Assembly: GCF_900091595.1 (NCBI RefSeq)
Contig: NZ_FMCW01000008.1
Location: 124,001-188,000, forward strand
DNA: 64,000 nucleotides
Source: Micromonospora haikouensis
GTDB lineage: Bacteria; Actinomycetota; Actinomycetes; Mycobacteriales; Micromonosporaceae
Direction of reading: 5' to 3'
Of the stretch, positions 18,932 to 27,935 are shown piece after piece (the first letter of the stretch is position 1; each line of letters starts with the position of its first letter). The notes under the pieces were generated by a model. That model had not been told where the DNA came from, searched no databases, and saw nothing but the letters and a program-made list of their open reading frames with translations. Made by a program: the position numbers and the translations under genes.

Positions 18932-19828
18932 TCACTTCGTCCGGACCGGGAGGCCGGCCGGGCCCGCGCCCTTCAGGGAGGCGGTCACCGTGCGGTCGCT
19001 GAGCCACAGGTAGCAGCGGACCCCCCGGTCGCCGACCCGCCAGCGCCCCGCGCTCGGCGGGCGCACCACCAGGCCGCTGCGGTAGCGCAGGTCGTCGTCG
19101 TCCGGCACCCCCACGTACCGGGCCAGGACGGTGCGGCAGCCGGTGTAGAAGGGAAGCCAGTCGGCGTCCCGGGCCGGGTACGGCTTGTCCGGCGCCTTCC
19201 ACACCCCGACGAACTCGGCGTCGTGCCGGGTGGCGCACTCGACCGGCTTCAGCACCTGCGCGCCGCGCCGCCCGACGTTCTCGCTACGCTGGCAGCCCAG
19301 CCGCAGCGGGGAGGGCCCCTTCAGGGCATCCCGCAGGCTGCCGGTGCGGGTGACCGGCGTCGCGCCCGCCTCTGCGGTGCTGACCTCGGTCAGGTCGCAG
19401 CGGTACCAGCGGGCCCCGGACGTCCAGCCCGTCTTCGACGGCACCGCCACGGCCAGCCGGAGCCGGCCGGCCCGCCAGTCGTCCCCCACGTACGCGGTGG
19501 CCTTCGTGTCGCAGTCGGCGAACGGGGCGCGCAGCTCGGGCGAGCCGCTGCCGGGCGGGGCGGGACGCTCGGCCGGGAACGCGCCGACGTGCACGGTCTC
19601 CACCCGGTGCGGGAGCGCGCAGTCGACCGGCGCGTACGCCGACAGGGGCAGCACGTCGACGAAGTCGGCGACCTGGCAGACCTCGGCGGCCGGGGTGAAC
19701 GGGCCCGCCGGCCCCGGGGCGGCCCAGTCGTCGGTGAGGTCGCCGTCGAGGCCCGCCGGGCCCCCACAGCCGGCCAGCACGACCGCCGTCACCAGGGCGG
19801 CGCACACGCTCGTCAACGCACGACGCAT
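18932..19828 (-). CDS. Septum-formation-family lipoprotein
   Basis: 298 residues. Signal peptide with lipobox (VVLAGCGG, Cys near 21). The body has Cys-rich repeats of the type Pfam calls 'septum formation' (VCQVADFVDVLPLSAY followed by VDCALPHRVETVHVGAFP, and later CATRHDAEFVGVW). The family is named for a mycobacterial septum-related protein; the biochemical role is unknown. The RBS GGGGAGG precedes the ATG at 19828. It stands between nadB and the pan operon with its own start region. Confidence 0.8.
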   Translation of the reverse strand: MRRALTSVCAALVTAVVLAGCGGPAGLDGDLTDDWAAPGPAGPFTPAAEVCQVADFVDVLPLSAYAPVDCALPHRVETVHVGAFPAERPAPPGSGSPELRAPFADCDTKATAYVGDDWRAGRLRLAVAVPSKTGWTSGARWYRCDLTEVSTAEAGATPVTRTGSLRDALKGPSPLRLGCQRSENVGRRGAQVLKPVECATRHDAEFVGVWKAPDKPYPARDADWLPFYTGCRTVLARYVGVPDDDDLRYRSGLVVRPPSAGRWRVGDRGVRCYLWLSDRTVTASLKGAGPAGLPVRTK

Positions 19829-19985
19829 CGGGCCTCCCCAACCACCAGCTCGCGACGGGACCCAAGAGTATCCAGGGATGACCATCGGTGACATACCGCG
19901 TACGGGCAGACATCCGCGTCGACCGCGGGGGTCGACCCGGACGCCCGGCGGCGCGGGCGGCGGGGATCCGGCCGGGCGGCCCAGG

Positions 19986-20411
19986 TCAGCCGACGACGGC
20001 CAGCGGGCTCGGGACCGGGTCGCCGGCGGTGCCCGGGGCCGCCGCGGCCGGGTCGGCCCCCAGCTCGACCACCCGGTTGGCGGCGTCGACGTGCACCACC
20101 CGGGGCCGGTACGCCCGCGCCTCGGCGTCGTCGAACTGCCCGTACGAGATCAGGATGACCAGGTCGCCCGGGTGCACGAGGTGGGCGGCGGCGCCGTTGA
20201 TGCCGATCACGCCGCTGCCCCGCTCGCCGGGGATCACGTACGTCTCCAGCCGGGCGCCGTTGGTGACGTCCACGATCGCCACCTGCTCGCCGGGGAGCAG
20301 GTCGGCCGCGTCGAGCAGGTCCTCGTCCACGGTCACCGAGCCCACGTAGTGCAGGTCGGCCTGGGTCACCGTGGCCCGGTGGATCTTCGACTTGAGCATG
20401 GTGCGGAACAT
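19986..20411 (-). CDS. panD: Aspartate 1-decarboxylase (in frame with panC)
   Basis: The PanD module of 141 residues makes beta-alanine from aspartate. Self-processing occurs at Gly24-Ser25 (YVGSVTVD), giving the pyruvoyl cofactor; the [10 protein letters not shown] and [14 protein letters not shown] segments complete the fold. An ATG at 20411 with a weak AAGG site allows independent translation. However, panC reads into it in the same frame with no stop in between, so as written the product may be a PanC-PanD fusion. PanD normally needs a free N-terminal beta chain but cleavage could still occur within a fusion. Confidence 0.95.
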   Translation of the reverse strand: MFRTMLKSKIHRATVTQADLHYVGSVTVDEDLLDAADLLPGEQVAIVDVTNGARLETYVIPGERGSGVIGINGAAAHLVHPGDLVILISYGQFDDAEARAYRPRVVHVDAANRVVELGADPAAAAPGTAGDPVPSPLAVVG

Positions 20412-21296
20412 CGGGGTGCCTTGCCTTTCGCGGGCGGGAGGACGGGTCAGGGTCGGGGGGGCGAGCCGGATCGCCACGTTGTCGATCAGGCGGGTGGTGC
20501 CGACCTTGGCCGCGATCAGCAGCCGGGCCGGCCCCGGGGGCGGCCCGGGTTCCAGGTCGGCGTCGGTGAGCGCCACGTAGTCGACCTCGACCCCGGGCGG
20601 GCCGTCGCCCAGCGCCCGGTGCACGGCCGCCAGCACCTCGCCGCCGGGCTCGCCCCGGTCGGCGGCCGCCGCGCCGGCCCGCAGCGCGGCGGACAGGGTC
20701 AGCGCGGCCTCCCGCTGCGCGGGCGAGAGGTAGCGGTTGCGGCTGGACAGGGCCAGCCCGTCCGGCTCCCGCACGGTCGGCACGCCGACCACCTCGACGG
20801 GCACGTCGAAGTCCCGGGCCATCCGCCGCACCAGGGTGAGCTGCTGGTAGTCCTTCTCGCCGAAGAACGCCAGGTCGGGGCGGGTCAGCTGGAACAGCTT
20901 CAGCACCACGGTCAGCACCCCGTGGAAGAAGCCGGGCCGGCTCAGGCCCTCCAGGTCGGCGGCGAGCCGCCCCGGGTCCACCCGCACCAGGGGCTCGCCG
21001 TCCGGATACACCTCGCCCCGGTCCGGCGCGAAGACCACGTCGGCACCGGCCCGCCGGCAGACCTCCAGGTCCGCCTCCAGGGTGCGCGGGTAGCGGTCGA
21101 AGTCCTCGTTCGGCCCGAACTGGAGCGGGTTCACGAAGATCGTCACCAGCACGTGGTCGGCCCGCTCCCGGGCGGCGCGCAGCAGCGTCTCGTGGCCGGC
21201 GTGCAGCGCGCCCATGGTCATCACCACGCCGACGGTGCCGGTCAGGGCGGCGCGCGCCTTCGCCAGCTCCGCGCGGGTCCGCACCAGCTCCGTCAT
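20412..21296 (-). CDS. panC: Pantoate-beta-alanine ligase (no stop before panD)
   Basis: 295 codons from ATG 21296 to the panD ATG with no stop. It joins pantoate and beta-alanine with ATP. Seen: [13 protein letters not shown] (HxGH ATP site), [35 protein letters not shown] and SSRNRYLS. The family-like part ends at DNVAIRLAP; about 13 further codons link it to PanD. The linker begins at a run of seven C (20455-20461 on the plus strand). One base fewer would create a TGA at 20447-20449. The start overlaps the stop of the preceding gene (ATGA). Confidence 0.95.
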
Positions 21297-22261
21297 GCGT
21301 GCCTCACCTCTCGTCGGGTCCCGCCGAGCACGTCGAGCAGCGGCGCGGCGTCCGCCGGGCGCAGCCGGCCCGACGCGATGGCCCGGTCCGCCGTGCGCCG
21401 GGCCAGGGCCAGGTAGGCCGCGACCGAGTCGGGCGCGGTCGACGCCAGCCGCTCCAGGTGTCGGCGTACGGTGCCGGCGTCGCCCCGGGACACCGGGCCG
21501 GTCAGCGCGTCGTCGCCGAGGCTCAGGGCGTTCTCCAGCGCCGCCCGCAGCAGCGGGGCGAGCACCTTCTCCGGCTGGCCCACCCCGGCGTCGCGCAGCC
21601 GGTCGGCCGCCTCGTTGACCAGGGTCACCAGGTGGTTGGCGCCGTGCGCCAGCGCCGCGTGGTAGAGCGGCCGGTCGGCCTCCCCCACCCACTCGGGCAC
21701 CCCGCCGAGGTCGGCCACCAGCCGGGCGGCCAGCGGGCGCAGCTCGGCCGGCGCGGTCACGCCGTACGAGATGCCGGCGAGCCGGCCGAGGTCGTCGGGC
21801 GTACCGGTGAAGGTCATCGCCGGGTGCAGGGCCAGCGGGCGGGCCCCGACGGCGGCGGCGGGGGCGAGGACGCCCAGCCCGTGCGCGCCCGAGGTGTGCG
21901 CGACCACCTGGCCGGGGTGCAGCGCCCCGGTCTCGGCGAGGCCGGCCACCACCGCCGCGAGCTCGTCGTCGGGCACGGCGACCAGCAGCAGGTCGGTCGC
22001 GGCGTGCGCCACGGAGGTGGCGGAACGGTTGGCGGCGTCGGGCAGCAGCAGGGCGATGCGGGCCTTGGTCGCCCCGGAGACGCCGGAGGCGGCGACCACC
22101 CGGTGCCCGGCGGCGGCGAGCGCCGCGCCCAGCACGGCACCGACCCGGCCGGCGCCGAGCACGCCGACGGTCAGCACGCGGGGAAAGGAGAGTGTGGCGC
22201 CGCCCGAGGGTGCGGCGGCCCGCGCGGGGGCAGCCGGACGCGGGCGCAGCGGTGCGCTCAT
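21293..22261 (-). CDS. Rossmann-like/DUF2520 protein
   Basis: 322 residues. The Rossmann domain ([21 protein letters not shown], starting near residue 33) binds NAD(P) in relatives. The C-terminal DUF2520 helical domain contains HPAMTFTG and [20 protein letters not shown]. The layout resembles ketopantoate reductase and 6-phosphogluconate dehydrogenase folds. The gene is first in the operon with panC and panD (ATGA overlap), as in many actinobacteria (Rv3603c in M. tuberculosis), so a role in pantothenate supply is plausible but unproven. The preceding ATG-free extension to 22387 is rejected. Confidence 0.85.
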   Translation of the reverse strand: MSAPLRPRPAAPARAAAPSGGATLSFPRVLTVGVLGAGRVGAVLGAALAAAGHRVVAASGVSGATKARIALLLPDAANRSATSVAHAATDLLLVAVPDDELAAVVAGLAETGALHPGQVVAHTSGAHGLGVLAPAAAVGARPLALHPAMTFTGTPDDLGRLAGISYGVTAPAELRPLAARLVADLGGVPEWVGEADRPLYHAALAHGANHLVTLVNEAADRLRDAGVGQPEKVLAPLLRAALENALSLGDDALTGPVSRGDAGTVRRHLERLASTAPDSVAAYLALARRTADRAIASGRLRPADAAPLLDVLGGTRREVRHA

Positions 22262-22302
22262 GGCAACGATCCAGTCCTCGAAGGGGGTACCGGTCGATGG
22301 CA

Positions 22303-22330
22303 AGTATGCGCCGCGGTGAAGAGGTCGCAA
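22303..22330 (-). promoter_or_regulatory. Promoter of the DUF2520-panC-panD operon
   Basis: Minus strand: -35 TTGCGA (complement of 22325-22330), a 16-bp spacer, and -10 CATACT (complement of 22303-22308), giving a leader of about 35 nt. Confidence 0.45.
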
Positions 22331-22333
22331 CAA

Positions 22334-22351
22334 GAAGGTGTGAAAACCTTC
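22334..22351. promoter_or_regulatory. Operator-like dyad upstream of the pan operon
   Basis: GAAGGT-N6-ACCTTC, a perfect 6-6-6 inverted repeat in an unusually A-rich patch, directly upstream of the -35 element. Confidence 0.4.
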
Positions 22352-22362
22352 ACCGCCGACGC

Positions 22363-22400
22363 GGGCCGGGCCGCCGCAGGGTGCCACGGCGGCCCGGCCC
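22363..22400 (-). terminator. Phytase gene terminator
   Basis: 14-bp GC stem (22363-22376 with 22387-22400) and a 10-nt loop, 8 nt beyond the stop codon of the minus-strand phytase gene. Confidence 0.7.
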
Positions 22401-22408
22401 GGCCACGG

Positions 22409-23686
22409 TCACCGGCCGCCCAGGAAGCCGGCGTCGACGAACTTGAAGTCGGTGTCCGGGCGTGCCTCGCCGTCCCCGCCGGGGGTGTCCGGGGTGTTCC
22501 GGCCGTCGTGCACCACCAGCAGCCCGCCGGGGAAACCCGGCAGCGGGGTGGCGGTCACCGCCGCGCCGTCGCACTCCTGCGAGCCGTCCACCGCGCCGTC
22601 GACCACCGCGAAGCGGCCCGTCGGGCGGCCGGTGCGCCGGTCGTACGTGTGGAACGTGTCGTCGCCCTGCGCGGAAACGACCAGGGTGCCGGTCAGGCGG
22701 CCCGTCCGGTAGATCGTCAGCCCTTCCACGTCCTGCGCGATCCGGCCGCCGAACCCGGGATCGGCCGGGTAGTCGGTCACGCAGTCGTCCTCCGCCGGGT
22801 CGAACGCGGCCGGCACGCCGTACTCGCGGACCCGCTCGACCAGCTTCGGCGTCCCGGCGAACCGGCCGCCCGCGAGCCGGGTCCGCCACAGGCCCACCTT
22901 CTCCTGCGCCAGGTGCACCACGCCGGTGTCCGGGTCCACCACGGTCCCCTCCACCTGCGGGCCGTCGCCCGGGTCGGTGCACGGCGACCAGGCGGTGCCG
23001 TCGGGCAGGGTGAACGCCGACGGCAGCGTCAGCCGGTCCACCGGCCGGTAGGTGATCCGCCCGGCGCGCTCGACCAGCCGGAACACCCCCACCTCCGGGG
23101 TGCTGCGCCGGCTCACCACCGCGTACGCGGCCCCGGCGGGGTCGACGTAGGTGCCCAGCCCGTACGCGGTGCGCTGCTCGTCGACCTCGCCCTGGTCCCG
23201 GCTGAACGCGAACGGCACGCCCGGCGCGGTCACGTCGGTGAGCAGCCGGGTGGCCGGGTCGATGCGGTAGAACCGGAGCTGGTCGCGCCCCCGGTCGGTG
23301 ACCACCGCCAGGTCGACCCGCTGCCCGCCGAGCCGGAACCCGGCCACCAGGTCGACGTTGTTGAACCGGCCGGACTCGTCGTCCGGGCCCGGGGCGGGCG
23401 GGGTGGCGATCGCCTGCCGCTCGCGGGCGGCCAGGTCGTAGACCCGCAGGCCGCCGTTCTTGGCGGTGGCGATCACCAGGCTGCCGGCCCGGTCGGTCGG
23501 GTGCACCCAGATCGCCGGGTCGTCGGCGTCGGCGTCGCCGCCGGCTTTGTCGTCGTACAGGCTGGGGGTCTCGGCCACCGCCCGCACCGCGCGCGGCGCG
23601 TCGTCCCGGGTGGGGGCGGCGGCGGCACCGGAGGCGGCCAGCAGCAGCGGTACGGCCACCAGCGCGGGGATCGCGATTCGTCTCAT
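22409..23686 (-). CDS. Secreted beta-propeller phytase
   Basis: 425 residues with a Sec signal peptide (RRIAIPALVAVPLLLAASGAAAA). The mature part shows the 3-phytase/beta-propeller phytase pattern: DADDPAIWVHP near the N-terminus, ATAKNGGLRVYDL, GRFNNVDLVAGF, and later EGLTIYRTG. These Asp- and Asn-rich loops bind the calcium ions that hold phytate. The enzyme would release phosphate from inositol hexakisphosphate outside the cell. The gene stands alone with a terminator behind it and starts 26 bp from the divergent methyltransferase. No PhoP box was recognised. Confidence 0.88.
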   Translation of the reverse strand: MRRIAIPALVAVPLLLAASGAAAAPTRDDAPRAVRAVAETPSLYDDKAGGDADADDPAIWVHPTDRAGSLVIATAKNGGLRVYDLAARERQAIATPPAPGPDDESGRFNNVDLVAGFRLGGQRVDLAVVTDRGRDQLRFYRIDPATRLLTDVTAPGVPFAFSRDQGEVDEQRTAYGLGTYVDPAGAAYAVVSRRSTPEVGVFRLVERAGRITYRPVDRLTLPSAFTLPDGTAWSPCTDPGDGPQVEGTVVDPDTGVVHLAQEKVGLWRTRLAGGRFAGTPKLVERVREYGVPAAFDPAEDDCVTDYPADPGFGGRIAQDVEGLTIYRTGRLTGTLVVSAQGDDTFHTYDRRTGRPTGRFAVVDGAVDGSQECDGAAVTATPLPGFPGGLLVVHDGRNTPDTPGGDGEARPDTDFKFVDAGFLGGR

Positions 23687-23698
23687 GCCCGCAGACCG

Positions 23699-23704
23699 TA
23701 GGGT
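23699..23704 (+). promoter_or_regulatory. -10 element of a leaderless promoter (midA-like gene)
   Basis: TAGGGT, seven bases before GTG 23712. It lies in the 25-bp gap between two divergent starts. Confidence 0.45.
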
Positions 23705-23711
23705 CGGCACG

Positions 23712-24746
23712 GTGACGGACCCTGAACGCGGGATGAACTCCACGGCGCTGCGCTGGCGGGACGCGATGGACCGGGCCCTGTACGGGCCGGCGGGCTTCTT
23801 CGTCGCCGGGGCGGGCCCGGCCGGTCACTTCCGCACGAGCGCGCACGCCTCCCCGGCGTTCGCGGCCGCGGTGTTCCGGCTCGTCACGCGGCTCGACGCC
23901 GCCCTCGGTCTCCCCACGCCGTTCGACATCGTGGACGTGGGCGCCGGCCGGGGCGAGCTGCTGCGTGCCCTGGCCACCCTGGCCGACGAGGCGGCCGGGT
24001 CCCTCAGCAGCCGCCTCCGCCTCACGGCCGTGGAACTGGCCCCCCGCCCGCCGGACCTGCCTCCGGCCATCGACTGGACGACCGAGACCCCGACGGGAAT
24101 CACCGGCCTGCTGTTGGCCACCGAATGGCTGGACAACGTCCCCGTCGACGTGGCCGTCCCCACCGAAACCGGCTGGCGCTACGTGTTGGTGAACCCGAGC
24201 ACGGGCGAGGAGACCCCCGGCCCCCCACTGACCACAGAGGACCACACCTGGCTGACCCGCTGGCACCCCACCTCCGGCCCCGGGGGGCGGGTGGAGGTGG
24301 GGCGGGGGCGGGATCTGGCCTGGGCCGGGGTGGTGGGGTGCCTGCGGCGGGGGGTGGCGCTGGGCGTGGACTACGGGCACCTGCGTCAGGCGCGGCCGGT
24401 GGGCGGGACGCTGACCGGATACCGGGGCGGGCGGCAGGTGCCACCGGTGCCGGACGGGTCGTGCGACGTCACCGCCCACGTGGCCATGGACTCCGTCGCC
24501 GCCGCCGGGGAGCGGGCCGCCGGGTGCGCGTACACCCTGGTGTCTCAGCGGGAGGCGCTGCTCGCGCTCGGGGCCGACGGCGGGCGACCGCCGCTGAGCC
24601 TGGCCGGCACCGACCCGGCCGGGTACGTGCGGGCGCTCGCCGCCGCGTCGGCGGTGGCCGAGCTGACCGACCCGGCCGGGCTCGGCGGGCACTGGTGGCT
24701 GCTCCAGCCGGTCGGCGTCGCCGTCGATGCGCTCATGGCACGATGA
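23712..24746 (+). CDS. MidA/NDUFAF7-type SAM-dependent methyltransferase
   Basis: 344 residues of the DUF185/MidA family. Seen: the N-terminal YGPAGFF and [19 protein letters not shown] segments, the SAM-binding [30 protein letters not shown] (family EFFDALPV-like block) and LGVDYGHLR. In mitochondria NDUFAF7 methylates an Arg of complex I subunit NDUFS2, the NuoD homologue. Here the gene overlaps nuoD by 4 bp (ATGA), so enzyme and likely substrate are co-translated. The start GTG 23712 fits the leaderless promoter; ATG 23733 is possible. Confidence 0.85.
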   Translation: MTDPERGMNSTALRWRDAMDRALYGPAGFFVAGAGPAGHFRTSAHASPAFAAAVFRLVTRLDAALGLPTPFDIVDVGAGRGELLRALATLADEAAGSLSSRLRLTAVELAPRPPDLPPAIDWTTETPTGITGLLLATEWLDNVPVDVAVPTETGWRYVLVNPSTGEETPGPPLTTEDHTWLTRWHPTSGPGGRVEVGRGRDLAWAGVVGCLRRGVALGVDYGHLRQARPVGGTLTGYRGGRQVPPVPDGSCDVTAHVAMDSVAAAGERAAGCAYTLVSQREALLALGADGGRPPLSLAGTDPAGYVRALAAASAVAELTDPAGLGGHWWLLQPVGVAVDALMAR

Positions 24747-25912
24747 CGGGCATGACCACGGACACCGGTGACCTGCGCGAGCTGACCGTCGGCACCGGGG
24801 CCGGCGGGGAGCAGCTCGGCACCGACATGGTGCTCAACATCGGCCCGCAGCACCCCTCCACGCACGGCGTGCTGCGGCTCAAACTGGTCCTCGACGGGGA
24901 ACGGGTGGTCGCCGCCGAGCCGATCGTCGGGTACATGCACCGGGGCGCGGAGAAGCTGTTCGAGGTGCGCGACTACCGGCAGATCATCGTGCTCGCCAAC
25001 CGGCACGACTGGCTGTCGGCGTTCTCCAACGAGCTGGGCGTGGTGCTCGCCGTCGAGCGGCTCATGGGCATGGAGGTGCCCGAGCGGGCCACCTGGCTGC
25101 GGATGGCCCTGGCCGAGCTGAACCGGGTGCTCAACCACCTGATGTTCCTCGGGTCCTACCCGCTGGAGATCGGCGCGATCACCCCGGTCTTCTACGCGTT
25201 CCGGGAGCGGGAGACCATCCAGGCGGTCATGGAGGAGGTCTCCGGCGGCCGCATCCACTACATGTTCAACCGGGTCGGTGGGCTCAAGGAGGAGGTGCCG
25301 GCGGGCTGGACCGGCCGGGCCCGCGCCGCCATCGGCGAGGTGCGCCGCCGCCTGCCGGACCTGGACAACCTGATCCGGCGCAACGAGATCTTCCTGGCCC
25401 GCACCGTCGGGGTGGGCGTGCTGTCGGCCGCCGACGCCGCCGCGTTCGGCGCGTCCGGGCCCGTCGCCCGCGCCTCCGGGCTCGACCTGGACCTGCGCCG
25501 CGACGAGCCGTACCTGGCCTACGACCAGCTCGACGTGCCGGTGGTGACGAAGACCGCCGGGGACTGCCACGCCCGGTTCGAGGTGCTGCTCGACCAGGTG
25601 TACGTCTCGCTCGACCTCGCCGAGCAGTGCCTGGAGCGGGTGGACCGGCTCACCGGGCCGGTGAACACCCGGCTGCCGAAGGTGGTGAAGGCCCCCGAGG
25701 GGCACACGTACGCGTGGACGGAGAACCCGCTCGGCATCAACGGCTACTACCTGGTGTCGCGGGGCGAGAAGACGCCGTGGCGGCTGAAGCTGCGCACCGC
25801 GTCGTACGCGAACGTGCAGGCGCTGGCCACCCTGCTGCCCGGGTGCCTGGTGCCGGACCTGATCGCGATCCTCGGCTCGATGTTCTTCGTGGTGGGAGAC
25901 ATCGACAAGTAA
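24743..25912 (+). CDS. nuoD: NADH-quinone oxidoreductase subunit D (NuoD)
   Basis: About 389 residues. NuoD is the 49-kDa quinone-site subunit of complex I. Seen: [28 protein letters not shown] with the Arg (about residue 67) equivalent to the one NDUFAF7 methylates in the mitochondrial homologue, [11 protein letters not shown], and the C-terminal [24 protein letters not shown]. It is complete but stands alone: no nuoA-C or nuoE-N lies nearby. It is therefore probably a second copy outside the main nuo operon. The start ATG 24743 overlaps the methyltransferase stop; ATG 24752 is the alternative. Confidence 0.93.
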   Translation: MTGMTTDTGDLRELTVGTGAGGEQLGTDMVLNIGPQHPSTHGVLRLKLVLDGERVVAAEPIVGYMHRGAEKLFEVRDYRQIIVLANRHDWLSAFSNELGVVLAVERLMGMEVPERATWLRMALAELNRVLNHLMFLGSYPLEIGAITPVFYAFRERETIQAVMEEVSGGRIHYMFNRVGGLKEEVPAGWTGRARAAIGEVRRRLPDLDNLIRRNEIFLARTVGVGVLSAADAAAFGASGPVARASGLDLDLRRDEPYLAYDQLDVPVVTKTAGDCHARFEVLLDQVYVSLDLAEQCLERVDRLTGPVNTRLPKVVKAPEGHTYAWTENPLGINGYYLVSRGEKTPWRLKLRTASYANVQALATLLPGCLVPDLIAILGSMFFVVGDIDK

Positions 25913-25947
25913 CGGGTTTCCCGGTCCTGACCGGCCCGTGCCGCCGG

Positions 25948-27840
25948 TCAGCGCCAGTGGTCGGCCGGGCGGGCAGCGCCGGCGCGGGGCGTCTCGTCGC
26001 GGGGCGGGTAGCCGTACCGCTGCCCGTCGGCGCGCTGGTGCCGGCTGGGCCGGGCCGGCTCGGGTTCCGCCGCGCCCCACTGCTCCGCCGCGCCCCACTG
26101 CTCCGCCGCGCCCCACTGCTCCGCCGACGGTGCCTCGCGTGGGGCCGGCGGACGCCACTGCGCCGGCACCGGCACGCCGCCCGCCGGCAGCGCCGGAGAG
26201 GCCGGCTCGGACCACGTCCCGCGGTCCCAGTCCGTGCCGCTGCCCGGCTCCGCGCGGCCGGGCCGACCGTCCGGGCCCGCGCCGCTGCGGTCCGCGTCCG
26301 GCCAACCGCCGGACCGGTCGGTCCCCGGTCCGGCAGCGGCGGCGTCCCACCAGCGGTCCGCCGGGCCGCCCTCCGGGTGGGGGTCGCCGTGGCGGACCGC
26401 CGCCCAGCGGTCCTCCACCCGGTATCCGCTGCCGGTCGCGTCGGCGTGCGCCGCGGCCCGACGCTCACCCACCCGGACCTCCCGGCCCCGGTCGTCGTCG
26501 CGTACCTCCGCCCACCGGTCGCCGGCCGCCGCCTCGGACCACTGACCGGAGGCGGCGGGCGCGGGCGGGTACGCGGGGGCGCGGTCCGCCTCGTACCGAC
26601 CCGCCGCGCCGCCGCCGGCCGGCACACCGTCGTAGCCGCCCCGCGCCTCCGGCTGCACGGGCACGCCCCAAGCCTGGGGGCGGGGGGCGTGGGCCGGCTC
26701 GTCCCGGGAGGGTTGCTGCCGCGCCCAGGCGCGGTCGTCGAACGGCTCCGGGTCGACCGGGGCAGGGTCCCGGTGGGCGTCGGCACCCCGCACGTGGGCG
26801 GCCGGGTCGGCGTGCCCGGCCCACGACCGGCCCTCCGGTTCGCCGGTCGCCGGTCGTTGGCCGCCGGCCCACGACCGCTCCGGGGTAGGCGGTGACCACC
26901 GGTCGTCCGCAGCCGGGGACCACCCGTCGCCGTAGCCTCCGGGAGCCGGGGACCAGCGCTCGCCGCCATAGCCGCCGTAGCCGCCCGTTGCCGGATCCGG
27001 CCCGTCGACGACGGTGTGCCGGGTGGTGACGTGCACGGTCTCCGTGTGCCGGACCATGCCGACCGGGCGCGGGGCCGGGGCGGGGGCCGGCGCGGGGTCG
27101 GGGGTGGCCGGCTGCGGCGCCCGGATGCCCGGCTCGGCCGGGCGGGCCGACGCGCCGTAGACGCCCGGCTGGGCGGGACGGTCGCCGCCGTAGACACCCG
27201 GCTGGGCCGGACGGTCGCCGCCGTAGACGCCCGGTCGGGGCGGGCCGTCCGCGCCGTGACGTGGGGTGGGCCGGGGGCGGTGGCCGGGGGACGCGTCGTC
27301 CGGGCGGGCGGGCGCACGGAGCGGGGCCACGGGGGCCGCCTCGGCGTCGCCGGGCGGGCCGGCGTCGGCGTACGTCTCGGCGGGCGCGACCCGGGCCCGG
27401 CCCGCTCCCGCCGGCTGCGTGCCCGCCGACTGCACAACCGGCGGCTCGGGGTCGGCGGCGATCCCGGCCGCCGCGGCGTCCAGCCGGCGACGCAGCGCGC
27501 CGACCTGTTCCTGGGCCCGCTGGGACGCGTCGAGCGCCTGGTTGCCGCGCTGGGCGGCAGCCACGATCTCGCCACGCAACTCCCGGCGCAGCTGGTCGAT
27601 CTCGTCCCGCAGCTCCTCGGCCTCGCCGTGCCCGCCCTCGCCGTCGGCGCGCAGCGCGATCGACAGGCCGATCAGCACCACGGCGAGGATCGCCAGCACG
27701 GCGGCGAACCGCAGCGGGCCGTTGCCGTCGGCGACCAGCAGGATCAGCGCCGCGACGGGGGCCAGCGCCACGCCGATCCAGAACAGCACGGACAGCAGTC
27801 GGGGATCACGCCTGTCGGTGGCGGCAACCGGGGCGGGCAT
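25948..27840 (-). CDS. Membrane protein with long repeat-rich disordered tail
   Basis: 630 residues. Two TM helices lie near residues 15-37 and 45-65, followed by a coiled coil (about 72-125, EELRDEIDQLRRELRGEI). About 500 residues of Pro/Ala/Gly/Asp-rich, low-complexity sequence follow. Repeats are visible: PGVYGGDRPAQ-like units near 200-230, GGYG and RWSP units near 290-320, and AEQWGA three times near 580. No catalytic motif was seen. The tail should be cytosolic if both helices span. The function is unknown. It is convergent with nuoD. Confidence 0.75.
   Translation of the reverse strand: MPAPVAATDRRDPRLLSVLFWIGVALAPVAALILLVADGNGPLRFAAVLAILAVVLIGLSIALRADGEGGHGEAEELRDEIDQLRRELRGEIVAAAQRGNQALDASQRAQEQVGALRRRLDAAAAGIAADPEPPVVQSAGTQPAGAGRARVAPAETYADAGPPGDAEAAPVAPLRAPARPDDASPGHRPRPTPRHGADGPPRPGVYGGDRPAQPGVYGGDRPAQPGVYGASARPAEPGIRAPQPATPDPAPAPAPAPRPVGMVRHTETVHVTTRHTVVDGPDPATGGYGGYGGERWSPAPGGYGDGWSPAADDRWSPPTPERSWAGGQRPATGEPEGRSWAGHADPAAHVRGADAHRDPAPVDPEPFDDRAWARQQPSRDEPAHAPRPQAWGVPVQPEARGGYDGVPAGGGAAGRYEADRAPAYPPAPAASGQWSEAAAGDRWAEVRDDDRGREVRVGERRAAAHADATGSGYRVEDRWAAVRHGDPHPEGGPADRWWDAAAAGPGTDRSGGWPDADRSGAGPDGRPGRAEPGSGTDWDRGTWSEPASPALPAGGVPVPAQWRPPAPREAPSAEQWGAAEQWGAAEQWGAAEPEPARPSRHQRADGQRYGYPPRDETPRAGAARPADHWR
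26069..26122. repeat. Three identical 18-bp tandem repeats
   Basis: Unit GCCGCGCCCCACTGCTCC at 26069, 26087 and 26105 inside the membrane protein gene; it encodes the thrice-repeated six-residue AEQWGA unit. It is likely length-variable between strains. Confidence 0.9.
27154..27252. repeat. 33-bp in-frame tandem repeats
   Basis: Nearly identical 33-bp units at 27154-27186 and 27187-27219, with a third diverged unit to about 27252. They encode the 11-residue PGVYGGDRPAQ-type repeats of the same membrane protein. Confidence 0.85.
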
Positions 27841-27888
27841 GGATGTGCAGCCTACCGAGAGTTCCGCCTACTGGGAACGCCCTGCCAG

Positions 27889-27929
27889 CACCGGTCGCCG
27901 GGCCCGGTGGGGACACCGGCGACCCGGTG
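27889..27929 (-). terminator. Terminator of the osmolyte transporter operon
   Basis: Stem of 13 bp with one bulged base (27889-27901 with 27916-27929) and a 14-nt loop, 7 nt beyond the binding-protein stop codon. Confidence 0.6.
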
Positions 27930-27935
27930 GGCGGG

